Source: Thermosyntropha sp. (GTDB lineage: Bacteria > Bacillota > Syntrophomonadia > Syntrophomonadales > Syntrophomonadaceae). Taken from it: a DNA stretch of 64,000 nt. The stretch covers positions 1 to 64,000 of the forward strand of contig NZ_JACDOH010000006.1 in NCBI RefSeq assembly GCF_017656155.1, given 5' to 3'. Numbering within the stretch: position 1 is the stretch's first letter; each line of letters starts with the position of its first letter. The position numbers were made by a program, and so were the translations under genes. Positions 1 to 9,076 of this stretch are shown here, piece after piece. The notes beneath the pieces were generated by a model. That model saw nothing but the letters and a program-made list of their open reading frames with translations, had not been told where the DNA came from and did no database searches.

Positions 1-40
1 ACTGCAGCATAAGCTGTGGGAGAGTAGGTCGTTGCCAGGA
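1..40 (+). rRNA. rrf: 5S rRNA, 3' end (partial)
   Basis: The first 40 bases match the conserved 3' third of bacterial 5S rRNA, including GTGGGAGAGTAGGTCGTTGC and the closing CCAGG. The 5' part lies before the window. A T-rich run follows (from about position 44). The window therefore starts at the distal end of a ribosomal RNA operon read on the plus strand. Confidence 0.9.
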
Positions 41-319
41 TTAATTTTTTTCTGCTTAATGTTGAAAGCAGGACTTTAGGAGGTTAGTTTTGAAATAAAA
101 AAATCCAGGTTAAGACCGACTTACACCGGTGTATTCAAAAAGGAGGACTAATTTTTGTTTTGGCAGATTATTGGGTTATGGGAAAATCTAAGGGAAAAGT
201 AAAGAGGTAATCTGGTAATCGGTGAAGAAATGTTCTATTGGGTTTGAAAGTGATTTGCCGACCTGTTTAATCTGTAAAATTATTGAAAAACTTGAAGTAG
301 AAATAATGGGGGTGTTGCA
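41..319. other. Intergenic, rRNA operon to CoA-disulfide reductase gene
   Basis: No convincing gene is present. The stretch holds the T-run after 5S rRNA and a perfect 12-bp palindrome, TACACCGGTGTA, at 122-133, which could be an operator but has no assigned regulator. Two AGGAGG-like sequences (near 78 and 141) precede only very short reading frames. Confidence 0.5.
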
Positions 320-1669
320 GTGAAAAAAATGGAATATGATGTGGTAGTATTAGGAGGAGTTGCTGCCGGGACAAGTGCTGCGGCAAGTGCAAAGAGAAGC
401 AGTAAGAACTTGAAAATTGCAATATTTCAAAAAGAGCCGTATATTTCATATGGTGGATGTGGTTTGCCTTATGTGATAAGTGGAGATGTTGCTTCTCCCG
501 AATCTGTGATCACCTTAACTCCTCAAGCATTTAAAGAAAAAAAGGGTGCAGATGTTTTTGTAAATCATGAAGCATATGAAATAGATTTTTCGCGTAAGGT
601 GGTTTATGTAAAATCAGAAGATGATGAAAAAGCAGTTGTATACGATAAATTAGTGATTTCAACCGGAGCATCACCTATAATTCCACCGTTTCAGGCCTGG
701 GGAGAAGATGGAATATTTAAATTAAGGAATCCTGATGATGCGGCCAATATTTTGAATTATATCAGAGATAAACAGCCCAAAAATGCAGTTATTATTGGTG
801 GAGGGTTTATCGGGATTGAAGTGGCAGAAGCTTTGAAAAAGCGTGGTTTAAAAATTACGATCTTTGAAGGAACGGACCATATTTTGGGTAATATAGAGCC
901 GGAAATTCATGAGGAATTTGTAACATCGGTAAAAGAAAAAGGTGTGAAGTTTGTTTTTGAAACATTGGTGAAAGATATAGTAAAAGAAAACGGGAAATTT
1001 AAAGTTATAACTGAAAATGGAATCTTTGAAGGAGATATAGTTATAGTTTCAATTGGAGTTAGGCCAAATACAGATTTTTTGAGAAATAAGGGGCTGAATA
1101 TGTCAAAAAATGGCGCGGTAGTTGTTAATGATAGAATGGAAACTAATTTAAGGGATGTTTATGCAGCTGGAGACTGTGCTACAGTAAATCATTTTATAAC
1201 CAAAGAAAATGTTTATATCCCGCTGGGAACGACAGCCAATAAGCAGGGAAGAATTGCAGGTAAAAATCTCGCGGGTGGAAGTGATTCATTTATAGGTGTA
1301 GTTGGTTCATTGATAACTAAGTTTGAAGATATTGAATATGCTAAAACAGGATTAACCTTGCAGGAGGCACTGACAAAAGGCTTTGATGCTGATGCTGTTT
1401 TTGTAAAATCGGAAAGCAGGGCTCATTATTATAAAGGGTCTAAAAAGATAAAGATGAAGTTGGTTTTTGAAAAGAAAACAGGAAGGATTTTGGGGGCTCA
1501 GTTTGTGGGAGGGGAAATTCATCCCAGGTTGAATGCAATTACATCTTTAATTTATACGAAGGGAACAGTAGATCAATTGAGAAATATGGATTTGGCCTAT
1601 TCGCCACCATTTTCACCGGTTTGGGATATAAATTTAGTATCAGCGACCCAGGCTGTCAAGAAAATATAA
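320..1669 (+). CDS. CoA-disulfide reductase / NADH oxidase-type flavoprotein
   Basis: This is a 449-residue FAD- and NAD(P)H-dependent pyridine nucleotide-disulfide oxidoreductase. The N-terminal FAD motif is seen as GGVAAGTSAA (about residues 12-21). The single-cysteine active site SYGGCGLPY has Cys47, the arrangement of CoA-disulfide reductases and NADH oxidases. A second Rossmann motif (IIGGGFIGIE, near residue 160) binds NAD(P)H, and YAAGDCA near residue 290 completes the FAD site. The C-terminal third is the dimerisation domain. A GTG start follows GGGGGTG. The gene stands alone and ends at a strong terminator. The likely role is thiol/disulfide or oxygen defence in the cytoplasm. The exact substrate (CoA disulfide, polysulfide, NADH plus O2) cannot be told from sequence. 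Confidence 0.85.
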   Translation: MKKMEYDVVVLGGVAAGTSAAASAKRSSKNLKIAIFQKEPYISYGGCGLPYVISGDVASPESVITLTPQAFKEKKGADVFVNHEAYEIDFSRKVVYVKSEDDEKAVVYDKLVISTGASPIIPPFQAWGEDGIFKLRNPDDAANILNYIRDKQPKNAVIIGGGFIGIEVAEALKKRGLKITIFEGTDHILGNIEPEIHEEFVTSVKEKGVKFVFETLVKDIVKENGKFKVITENGIFEGDIVIVSIGVRPNTDFLRNKGLNMSKNGAVVVNDRMETNLRDVYAAGDCATVNHFITKENVYIPLGTTANKQGRIAGKNLAGGSDSFIGVVGSLITKFEDIEYAKTGLTLQEALTKGFDADAVFVKSESRAHYYKGSKKIKMKLVFEKKTGRILGAQFVGGEIHPRLNAITSLIYTKGTVDQLRNMDLAYSPPFSPVWDINLVSATQAVKKI

Positions 1670-1682
1670 ATAAATATGTAAG

Positions 1683-1707
1683 AAAGCAGGCTTTGCCTGC
1701 TTTTTTT
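1683..1707 (+). terminator. Rho-independent terminator after the flavoprotein gene
   Basis: A perfect hairpin, AAAGCAGG paired with CCTGCTTT around a short loop, is followed by a run of T. It lies 14 bases after the stop codon at 1669. Confidence 0.9.
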
Positions 1708-1942
1708 GTGTAGCAGGCATACCTGTTGACAGCAGAAAAGAAATTGCGGAGGAAAGGGGATTTTAAGCCTGTAAGAATATTTTGGCGATACCTGACATAC
1801 TGAACCATCAATTGTTTTACTTTTTATGGTAAAAATCATCAAATCAGAACCGTCCTCTTTATTCCTGGGAAGCACAGGTTGACCTTGGTGAGGCAGACTT
1901 TATTTAAAGGGGCAATTTAAGAATGCCTGCTTGAAGTTAGTT

Positions 1943-2776
1943 CTAGTCCTGTTCATGATTTTGATAGCCTTTTTCCTGTGCTAGCATATCCAGATAAATA
2001 GTTTCGATATTTGCTATGAAAAGGTCGGTTTTTTCACCAGCTTGTCGTTCATCATAAGTTTTTAGATAACCTTTGCATTTGTCACATATATATATCTGAT
2101 AAGCATCATCGTTTTCAACATTTATATAATGTATGGTATGCGGTTCGTTATTCCCGCAGTAAATACATTTTAGATAGGCGGCTTCCCATTCCATAAAACA
2201 GCGGTCGCAGAACATGAAACGACGACCGTCTTCGGCTCTGAGTCTGCTTATATTGGATTTTGCTGCACAGACAGGACATATGCCCGGGAATTCCCAGGAG
2301 TTAAATTCCTGTTCCAATAGTTCCTGACTGTACGGGGAAGCTAAAATACGCAAAAATGGCCGTAGTGCATGGTCGAAGATAAATAAGATCAGTTCAGAAG
2401 AAATTTTGAGCTGTTCTGATAGATCGTAGGGAAAGGAATTTTCATTCACCACGAGCTGATTAACAATTGAAGCTAAATCTAGGTTATTAATGTTTTTTTC
2501 AATAATGTCAACAGCTTGTGCTGTATCTGGACGGGAAGTGTTTAAAAAGGATAAGAATTTTTTCAGTAACTCCTCGTATTCTGAGATAGGAATCTCTATT
2601 TTTTTTACTTTTACCAAAGGCTTTTTATTTTCTTTAAGTATTTTAATTAAATTTACTTTAGGAAAACTGCAGGTTTGCTTTAAAAATATTTCCTGTTCAT
2701 TTTGCCAATTTTCTAAATTTTGAAAAAAATCTATGTATCCCGATGGAAGTTCGACTGGCATTTTTCGATTTATCAT
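1943..2776 (-). CDS. fdhE: Formate dehydrogenase accessory protein FdhE
   Basis: This 277-residue protein has the FdhE layout: a helical N-terminal half and a C-terminal rubredoxin-like zinc/iron-binding region with four CxxC pairs (CPVC, CDRC, CIYC, CDKC, about residues 165-255). FdhE proteins act in the cytoplasm on the catalytic subunit of exported formate dehydrogenases and are needed for activity, which fits the Tat-exported enzyme encoded just upstream. The start is ATG, 11 bases after AAAGGAGAGGG. A terminator-like hairpin separates it from the formate dehydrogenase structural genes, so it may be expressed by readthrough or from its own promoter. Confidence 0.9.
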   Translation of the reverse strand: MINRKMPVELPSGYIDFFQNLENWQNEQEIFLKQTCSFPKVNLIKILKENKKPLVKVKKIEIPISEYEELLKKFLSFLNTSRPDTAQAVDIIEKNINNLDLASIVNQLVVNENSFPYDLSEQLKISSELILFIFDHALRPFLRILASPYSQELLEQEFNSWEFPGICPVCAAKSNISRLRAEDGRRFMFCDRCFMEWEAAYLKCIYCGNNEPHTIHYINVENDDAYQIYICDKCKGYLKTYDERQAGEKTDLFIANIETIYLDMLAQEKGYQNHEQD

Positions 2777-2815
2777 GATAAAACCCTCTCCTTTTGCTTT
2801 TAGTTTTTATGTGAT

Positions 2816-2838
2816 AAAAAGGGGAGTATGAACTCCCC
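2816..2838 (-). terminator. Terminator between the fdn structural genes and fdhE
   Basis: Read on the minus strand, GGGGAGTTCATACTCCCC forms a 7-bp GC-rich stem followed by TTTTTA. It sits 33 bases after the fdnI stop codon and 40 bases before fdhE. It would end or reduce transcription of the formate dehydrogenase operon before the accessory gene. Confidence 0.8.
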
Positions 2839-2870
2839 GGAAATTTAAATTTTGAGGTTTTAAAATAGTC

Positions 2871-3551
2871 TTATTCTGCTTTCTTTTCCCCATAAGTTTC
2901 TTCATACCATATAGGATGGTGATGTTTAGCCCAGTCAGCTCTAACGGTACCTTTCCACATGCCCCAGAAGGATTCACCTGAACCTGGGTGGAAGGAGCCT
3001 AAATATCCGTGCATGCATACCATAAAGGTAGAAAGTATCATAGCTATGTCATGAACAGGATAGGCTACCCTTACCAGTCCAGGAGGGAAAGCTGCCGGGA
3101 ACCACATAATATATCCGCTTAATACCAGAAGTATTACACAGGTAGGAGTAAGTATAGAATTACCTTTTTCGCCCCCATTGAACCTGGTTTGTGGTGGCAT
3201 TTTTACTTCGAAGCCCAAAAACTCCAGGGGAAATTTTAGAATAAAAATTATATCGTTTTTCCCAAAACTTAAAATATCCTTTATCCATGCTTTTATTCCT
3301 TTAAAATCAAAGATTATGAATATTATTATAAATAAAGTCATGAAAACAGCAGAAATCCTGTGTATCAGACCGGCACTATTATATCCGCCAAATATTGCAG
3401 CTAACCAGTCTACTCCATCTAAAAAGAGTATTAAACCAGTCAAAAGACAGAGTAAGAAGGTTACCGTATGTCCCCAGTGGGTAAGGCGCGATACAAAGTT
3501 AAACCTTTCTACCCTTTCCACATCTTCGCGGTATTCAGTCAAAAGCTGCAT
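2871..3551 (-). CDS. fdnI: Formate dehydrogenase gamma subunit, cytochrome b
   Basis: This is a 226-residue integral membrane cytochrome b of the FdnI family with four predicted membrane helices (about residues 27-47, 62-85, 135-150 and 165-185). Candidate haem-ligand histidines are visible in RLTHWGH near residue 25, LIHRIS near 65, PVHD near 168 and MHGYLGSFH near 180. It would pass electrons from the FeS subunit to the membrane quinone pool or another membrane carrier. Its ATG overlaps the stop of the beta-subunit gene (TAATG), so the two are translationally coupled. Confidence 0.9.
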   Translation of the reverse strand: MQLLTEYREDVERVERFNFVSRLTHWGHTVTFLLCLLTGLILFLDGVDWLAAIFGGYNSAGLIHRISAVFMTLFIIIFIIFDFKGIKAWIKDILSFGKNDIIFILKFPLEFLGFEVKMPPQTRFNGGEKGNSILTPTCVILLVLSGYIMWFPAAFPPGLVRVAYPVHDIAMILSTFMVCMHGYLGSFHPGSGESFWGMWKGTVRADWAKHHHPIWYEETYGEKKAE

Positions 3552-4351
3552 TATTCATGCCCCCCTTTTTTATTTTCCTTATGTTTGTTGGCCAGGAGGC
3601 GGGTTGTTACAAAACTTACCGCTGAACCTGCCAGTGCTAAGGGGATTAACCAGCCAAAGTATGGCTGAACAATATCTTGCCAAAAGGGAATCTGGCCTGG
3701 AATTTTGGGATCAACTGGAAGCCCAAATTTATCTGGTGTATCAGTCAGGATATATATTTTATTAAGCCCACCTAATTCCAGTTTTCCATAAATAGTTGCA
3801 TTGGGATAACCGTTTGCTCTTAAGAAATTGACTCTTTCTTCAGCATATTGAAGCAATTCATACCGGTCGCCGAATTTGAGAGCTCCAGTGGGACAGGTAG
3901 CAGCACAGGCTGGCTGCATACCTTCTTCTACTCTGTCGGCACAAAGCGTGCATTTTGCTACTTTATCTTCACGCTCACGATATTTAGGAATTCCAAAGGG
4001 GCAAGCGTAGGTGCAGTACTGACAGCCTATACATTTATCCGGATCGTGAATAGTTGCTCCCCATTCTGTCTTGCTGTATGCACCACGTGGACATACCTTC
4101 ATGCATGCCGGATCAGAACAATGCATACACTGGTACTTAAGAAAATTCCAAGTTACACCACCGACTGGGTCTTCATGTTCAATGAAACGAACTATAGTAT
4201 AAGTGTCTCCATTAGTATCTTCATGGGTTTGGTAATTGCCTTTAAATGGTTCTATTGCTGCCGGAAGCTGATTCCAGTTTTTGCATGCTACCTGACATGC
4301 ACGGCAGGCTGTACATTTGCTTACATCGTAAAGATTAGTTAAGTTTGCCAT
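3551..4351 (-). CDS. fdnH: Formate dehydrogenase beta subunit, 4x[4Fe-4S] ferredoxin
   Basis: This is a 266-residue electron-transfer subunit. Four cysteine clusters are visible: CTACRACQVAC (near residue 15), CMHCSDPACMKVCP (near 75), CIGCQYCTYACP (near 107) and CTLC followed by CAATCPTG (near 135-155). That set is typical of FdnH, HybA and DmsB relatives. A single membrane helix near the C terminus (about residues 230-252) would anchor it beside the cytochrome b. It has no export signal of its own and would be carried by the Tat signal of the alpha subunit. The gene lies one base downstream of the alpha-subunit stop codon. Confidence 0.92.
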   Translation of the reverse strand: MANLTNLYDVSKCTACRACQVACKNWNQLPAAIEPFKGNYQTHEDTNGDTYTIVRFIEHEDPVGGVTWNFLKYQCMHCSDPACMKVCPRGAYSKTEWGATIHDPDKCIGCQYCTYACPFGIPKYREREDKVAKCTLCADRVEEGMQPACAATCPTGALKFGDRYELLQYAEERVNFLRANGYPNATIYGKLELGGLNKIYILTDTPDKFGLPVDPKIPGQIPFWQDIVQPYFGWLIPLALAGSAVSFVTTRLLANKHKENKKGGHE

Positions 4352-4352
4352 A

Positions 4353-7300
4353 CTAAGCCCTCCTTATGTTGCACAGCCATGCTTTATATTCAGGTATAGT
4401 GGTATTAGCATCGCCTACATGTGGCGTTAATCGATTAGCAGGATCACCTGTAGCATAGCCGTTGAACCCAAAATGCCATAATACGCCTATATGGTGAATT
4501 TTTTTACCAGCAACATTTAAGGGTTTAAAACGTTTGGTAACACAAGCGACAGCTTTTATATCTCCTCTAGTAGTCATAATGATAACTTTGTCCCCATTAC
4601 GAATACCTTTTTCTTTGGCAAGTTCTTCACTCATTTCTACAAACACATCTGGAACTAATTCGGCTAACCAGGGCTGCATTCTAGTCATTACTCCTGACTG
4701 CCAATGTTCAGACACACGGTAGGTAGTTCCAATTATTGGATATTTGTCGGTGGTTCCGCGTTTTTTGGGTTCCCATTCCACTATTGCTGGGTTAAATGGT
4801 TGACTGTTGAGCAAGTTTTTAACTGGGCTTTCCCATGGCTCATAATGTTCAGGAAAAGGCCCTTCAGCACATGCACTGAAGATACATCCAACTTCTTCCG
4901 GCCGCATTATAAATGCATTTTTCCCACCAGGCTCATTGGGGTTTTTGTTTTTAGCAAAGTCGGGAACATCATTACCTACCCATGCTGAACCATCCCAAAA
5001 GATAGATACTCTTTCTTTATCCCAGGGTCTTCCGTCCGGGGTAGCTGAACATCTGTTATATAAGATGCGACGATTAACAGGCCAACACCAGGCCCAATTA
5101 GAATAGCTGCCTATTGGCTTAGTTCCAGGATAAGCTATGTCACGGTTGTCGCGTCTTTTGGCTAAATATTCATTATCCGGATAACATCCTGAATAGATCC
5201 AGTTGCTGCATGCCGTAGAACCATCATCTGCTAATTTAGTAAAATTAGCTATTTGTTTGCCAGGTTTGCCATTTATAACTGTAAAGCCATTAATTTCTCG
5301 AGCTATTTTATCAATATCAGGATGACCTTCAGGTCCATAGTCCCATGTAAGATGAGTTATTGGTTCATCCTGAGGTTTGGTACTTCCTTGATAAAGCTTT
5401 TTGATTCTCAACATCAGATCATGAACAATTTCTAAATCAGCCCGTGATTCTCCAACGGGATCAGCAGCTTTCCAGCGGTATTGCATCCATCTTCCACTGT
5501 TAGATACAGAACCTTCTTTTTCAAAAGATGCACATGCTGGTAAAAAGAAAACTTCTGTCTGAATTTTATCTGGGGTTAAATTAGTTCCATATTCGTCTTT
5601 GTCAGTTGGTCTATCGGCTGCTTTGTAAGTCCAAAATTCAGATGTTTCGGTTTGCCATAGATCAATTGCAACCATCCATTTTAATTTGGCAAGAGCAGCT
5701 TGTTCTTTGTTGGCATTAGGTCCTCCTACAATTGGATTTGATCCCCAGATAAACAAGCCTTCAATTTCGTTCTTATACATGGCTTCAAACATTGCTATGT
5801 GTGAGTAATTCTTATTGTTTTCACGTTTAGGTAAATAATGATAGGATTTTTCAGGGTCGTCTTGCATCCAATATGATTTTAAAAAGCTGACCATAAATTT
5901 AGGTTTATTTTTCCAATAACCTGTTTTGGGTGTTTCCATTTCCAGATAAGTTTTCAGATCTTTGTGTTTAGCTTGTGGTGAAGCTAGATAACCAGGTAAA
6001 ATATGATAGAGAAGAGCCCAGTCGGTTGAACCTTGAACATTTGATTCACCACGAAGGGCATTGACTCCACCGCCTGGTTTTCCCATATTGCCTAAAAGAA
6101 GCTGCAGGATAGCATAGCTTCTCACATTTTGTGTACCGACGGTATGCTGGGTGGTACCCATGGCGTACATTATAGTTCCAGCCTTATCAGGTGCTCCGGT
6201 GGTACAATAGGTTTTTAAAACTTCAAGATATTTGTTTTCAGGGGTACCGGTTATTTTGCAGACAGTTTTAATATCATAACGTGAAAAATGTTTTTTCAGC
6301 AGTTGCAGAACACAACGGGGATGTTGCATAGTCATATCTTTTACATACTGACCATCTTCTGTCATTTCATATGCCCACTGATTTTTGTCATATTTGCGTT
6401 GAACAGGGTCATAACCTGAAAACAGGCCATCGTTAAAATCATATGTGTCTTTAACGATAAAGGTTGCATTAGTATATTCTCTTACATATTCCTCATGATA
6501 AAGTTTATTTTCCAGTATATAATTAATCATTCCACCTATAAAGGCAATATCAGTTCCGGGACGAATTGGGGCATAGATATCAGAACGCGCAGAAGTCCTG
6601 GTAAAACGTGGATCAACATGAATTATTTTAGCTCCTCTTTTTTCTCTGGCTTCAGTCAACCACTTGAAAGAAATAGGATGATTTTCTGCTGCATTACTTC
6701 CTATGATCAAACAGCAATCGGTATTTTTTAAGTCATTCCAATGGTTAGTCATTGCTCCGCGTCCAAAGGTTGGTGCCAGACCGGCAACCGTTGCGGAGTG
6801 TCAGATACGTGCCTGATGTTCTACATATGTCATACCCAGGGCTCGATTCATTTTTACGATAAGATTTACCTCTTCATTATCTAAAGCAGCACCACCCAAG
6901 CTTGCAATTTTATCGAGGCGATTGACAATGACTCCGTTTTCTTTATGGATGATATATTTATCTCTTGTTTCTTTAACTCTTTGAGCTATGGTATCAAGCA
7001 TCCAATCCCAATCTTTTTCTTCCCACTTATCACTATAAGGAGCCCTGTAAAGTGGTTTTTTCGCTCTTTTAGGATTTATCTGTTGTTTTCCGGTTTTAGG
7101 GTCATAAATTTCCCTTATGTTCATTAAGGCAGCGCCCTTGCTACAAGCTGCTCCTCTGTTAATAGGATGATCCGGGTCGCCATGCACGCTTAAGATTTGA
7201 GGTTCATTGGCAGGAACATCTTTCTTGGTGTAAACCACTAAACCACAACCTGCACCACAATAAGGACAAATTGTCGGAACAGGTTTAATGTTTTTTATAC

Positions 7301-7415
7301 GGACACTTTTCAGCTTCTTGGCAGTAGCAGTTAGATCGAAGCCCAAATCTGTTACTGCTAAAGTAGCTGCAGTGACCCCGGTTACCTTTAAGAATTGCCT
7401 TCTGGTAACCTTCAT
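4353..7415 (-). CDS. fdnG: Formate dehydrogenase alpha subunit, selenocysteine-containing, Tat-exported
   Basis: This is a 1020-residue molybdo- or tungsto-bis-pterin enzyme that oxidises formate to CO2. The N terminus has a twin-arginine signal (TRRQFLK), followed by a [4Fe-4S] motif (CPYCGAGC near residue 50). An in-frame TGA at 6803-6801 is residue 205: the context HQARI-U-HSATVAGLAPTFG is the conserved selenocysteine site of formate dehydrogenases, and a SECIS-like hairpin follows at once. Software that treats TGA as stop splits this gene into 6801-7439 and 4353-6752. The ATG at 7415 is preferred over the GTG at 7439 because AAAGGAGAGGG precedes it. The active site faces outside the cytoplasm. 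selA, selB and selC are not in the window. Confidence 0.95.
6772..6789 (-). promoter_or_regulatory. SECIS element (bacterial type) of fdnG
   Basis: In the mRNA, 11 bases after the UGA, GGUUGCC pairs with GGCACC around the pentaloop GGUCU, leaving one bulged U. This is the apical stem, bulged U and GGUCU loop recognised by SelB in the Escherichia coli fdhF and fdnG messages. It overlaps the codons for T-V-A-G-L-A-P, as usual for an in-gene bacterial SECIS. Confidence 0.88.
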
Positions 7416-7640
7416 ACCATCACCCTCTCCTTTCTCCACGCACTAAAATTAGTTTTAATTGTAATTTTGCAGAAACTAAAATTAATCCTAAAAAAATTAA
7501 TTAAACACAAAAGTTTATTTATAAAAAAATTCTACAATAAAAAAAAAAGTCCTTTATATTAAGGAGAAAAAAACACAATATATATTTTTTTTATTAATTA
7601 AATAAAATCATTTTATGTTAGTTTTAGTAAATTATCTTAC
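7416..7640. other. AT-rich leader region upstream of fdnGHI
   Basis: This region is very AT-rich and holds no gene. It should contain the fdnGHI promoter (minus strand), but no single -35/-10 pair stands out. ACTAAAATTA occurs twice (7442-7451 and 7475-7484), a possible operator pair. On the minus strand a short hairpin (TCCTT/AAGGA, 7542-7557) followed by ten T could end transcription arriving from the pseudogene upstream. Confidence 0.4.
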
Positions 7641-7905
7641 CGGCTTCATTTATGTTGTATTCTCCGAAAGGTATTAATTTTTGATGAAATTCGTTATCTT
7701 TAATAGTATTTAGAATCATTTCCATCTGATTTTCGGCGAGTAGATAAGGGAGAAAACATAATTCATATAGAACATATATGTTGCCAGAGGACTGCAGGGT
7801 TCATTATTTGGACATATTCATCAATAAAGTTACTATCTTCAATCGTGATAACCGCATCAAATTTATGTGGAATATAACCTTACGATTTCTCACAATTTCA
7901 TCTAA
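7641..7905 (-). pseudogene. Remnant of a MoeA/PBP-like fusion gene, internally deleted
   Basis: Reading the minus strand, about 7885-7770 encodes IPHKFDAVITIEDSNF and NPAVLWQHICSI, closely similar to residues around 100-135 of the intact fusion protein at 13886-15802 (VPREFDAVIMIEDVNF, KPAVPWQHIRSI). The sequence then jumps, with a frame change at about 7768, to YELCFLPYLLAENQ ... EFHQKLIPFGEYNINE and a TAA at 7643-7641. That part matches the extreme C terminus of the same protein (YELCLLPDLLSESQ). Some 450 codons are missing between the two parts, and the N terminus has lost its frame. This is a dead paralogue next to the formate dehydrogenase operon. Confidence 0.85.
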
Positions 7906-8332
7906 TTATTCAACATACCGACTGTTTTCCTATGGTTCAGGAAGTCCCTCAAGGTTTAGCTTCACCGTCTTGCGACATTGCTCCTCTCCTTAAACCATAA
8001 GAACCTTTGCGGACAGATTAAGCAAATATTTAAGATATGATGAGTGCCTATCTTGAATCGCTTGATAAAGCCATTGTTGAAGACAAAGTTGGTGTAAACA
8101 TAAAGGTATTGTCGTTGAGCGAAAGAATGGCAAGAAAATAGCCTCAAAAGTACACTGAAGGCAGGTTTGGTTATATATCTTTTTAGACTATGATTTCATT
8201 TTGAAATTATTATCACTCATAAAAAACGTATTGACGTAATTAGAGGATTTTTTATTTTATATTGTGGTCTTATGTAATAAAATGAATGCGTGATGGAAAT
8301 TTAACAATATATTTATATTGGGGGGGAAGAAA
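7906..8332. other. Decayed intergenic region
   Basis: No intact gene is seen. On the minus strand, AAGGAGAGGAGCA precedes an ATG at about 7974 that opens only eight codons, possibly the old start of the pseudogene. On the plus strand, 8040-8141 is an isolated 33-codon frame (MSAYLESLDKAIVEDKVGVN...) with stops close upstream; I do not recognise it. A TTGACG at 8231-8236 followed 18 bases later by TTTTAT could be a weak promoter for the CoA-transferase remnant. Confidence 0.4.
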
Positions 8333-9076
8333 ATGTCATATTGGAGTGAATATAAGGCAAAACTTACTACTGCTGAAGAAGTTGTTAAGATGGTGAAATC
8401 GGGGGACGGTATTAAACTAGGCTATTTTAATGGTAAACCTGTACAGCTTGTAAAGGTATTAGCAGAAAGGCATGAAGAATTGAGGGATGTATTAGTAGCT
8501 GCTGCTGTAACTGTACCGCCAATTCCGGAAGTTGTCCAATATCCCGATAGTTTTACTTATCAGGATTGGCACTAAAGTGTTCTGACGAGAAGATTAGCTG
8601 AATATTATAAAGGAATTGTATATGTTCCTTTGCTTTGTCATACTACTACTATATTTGTTAATGCTGGTGAAGTAAATAATCTTAAAGGGATGGATCATCA
8701 TTGGCACCAGGTAGATCCAATGGATGATAGAGGGTATTTTAATTTTGGACCAAATAGCTCAGAAGAACTAGAATGTTTTTTAAATTTAAAGGTTCGAGTT
8801 GTTGAAGTAAATAAAAATATGCCGGTATGTTATGGAGGAGTAAAAGAAGCTATTCACATATCGCAAATAGATTATATAGTTGAAGCTCCTGATGATCAAG
8901 AGATATTCGCAGTTCCTGAGCTTCCCAAACCTACTGAAGCTGATATTCAAATAGCTAAGAATCTTTTAGAATATATTCATGATGGGGACTGTATACAACT
9001 AGGTATTGGAGCTATGCCTAATGCAGTTGGTCAGTTAATTGCAGATTCGGATTTAAAGGACAATAGAGAAAAATAA
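8333..9076 (+). pseudogene. Acetyl-CoA hydrolase/CoA-transferase family, N-terminal remnant
   Basis: The frame starts at ATG 8333 after GGGGGGGAAGAAA and encodes the N-terminal half of a Cat1 / 4-hydroxybutyrate CoA-transferase-type protein (KLTTAEEVVKMVKSGDGIKL ... VCYGGVKEAIHISQIDYIVE ... IQLGIGAMPNAVGQLI). An in-frame TAA at 8573-8575 interrupts it after QDWH. The same frame continues as SVLTRRLAEYYKGIVYVPLL, so this is a point nonsense mutation and not a frameshift. The protein then stops after about 247 codons (SDLKDNREK), where intact family members run to about 430-450. The region that carries the catalytic glutamate in this family is missing. In anaerobes these enzymes move CoA between acetate and butyrate or similar acids. 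Confidence 0.85.

Noticed and set aside
154-201. Possible Trp-containing leader peptide (TTG start, about 15 codons) after AAGGAGG
   Set aside because: Very short, no attenuator-like hairpin follows, and the downstream flavoprotein has no link to tryptophan.
1597-1875. 92-codon minus-strand frame over the end of the flavoprotein gene
   Set aside because: It overlaps a real gene and reads through its terminator; no ribosome-binding site.
6801-6803. Apparent stop codon splitting the formate dehydrogenase alpha gene
   Set aside because: It is a selenocysteine UGA: the residue context and SECIS hairpin fit exactly, so the gene is not a pseudogene.
8040-8141. 33-codon plus-strand frame in the decayed region
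   Set aside because: Stops close upstream, no ribosome-binding site, no recognised family; mentioned only as part of the decayed region.
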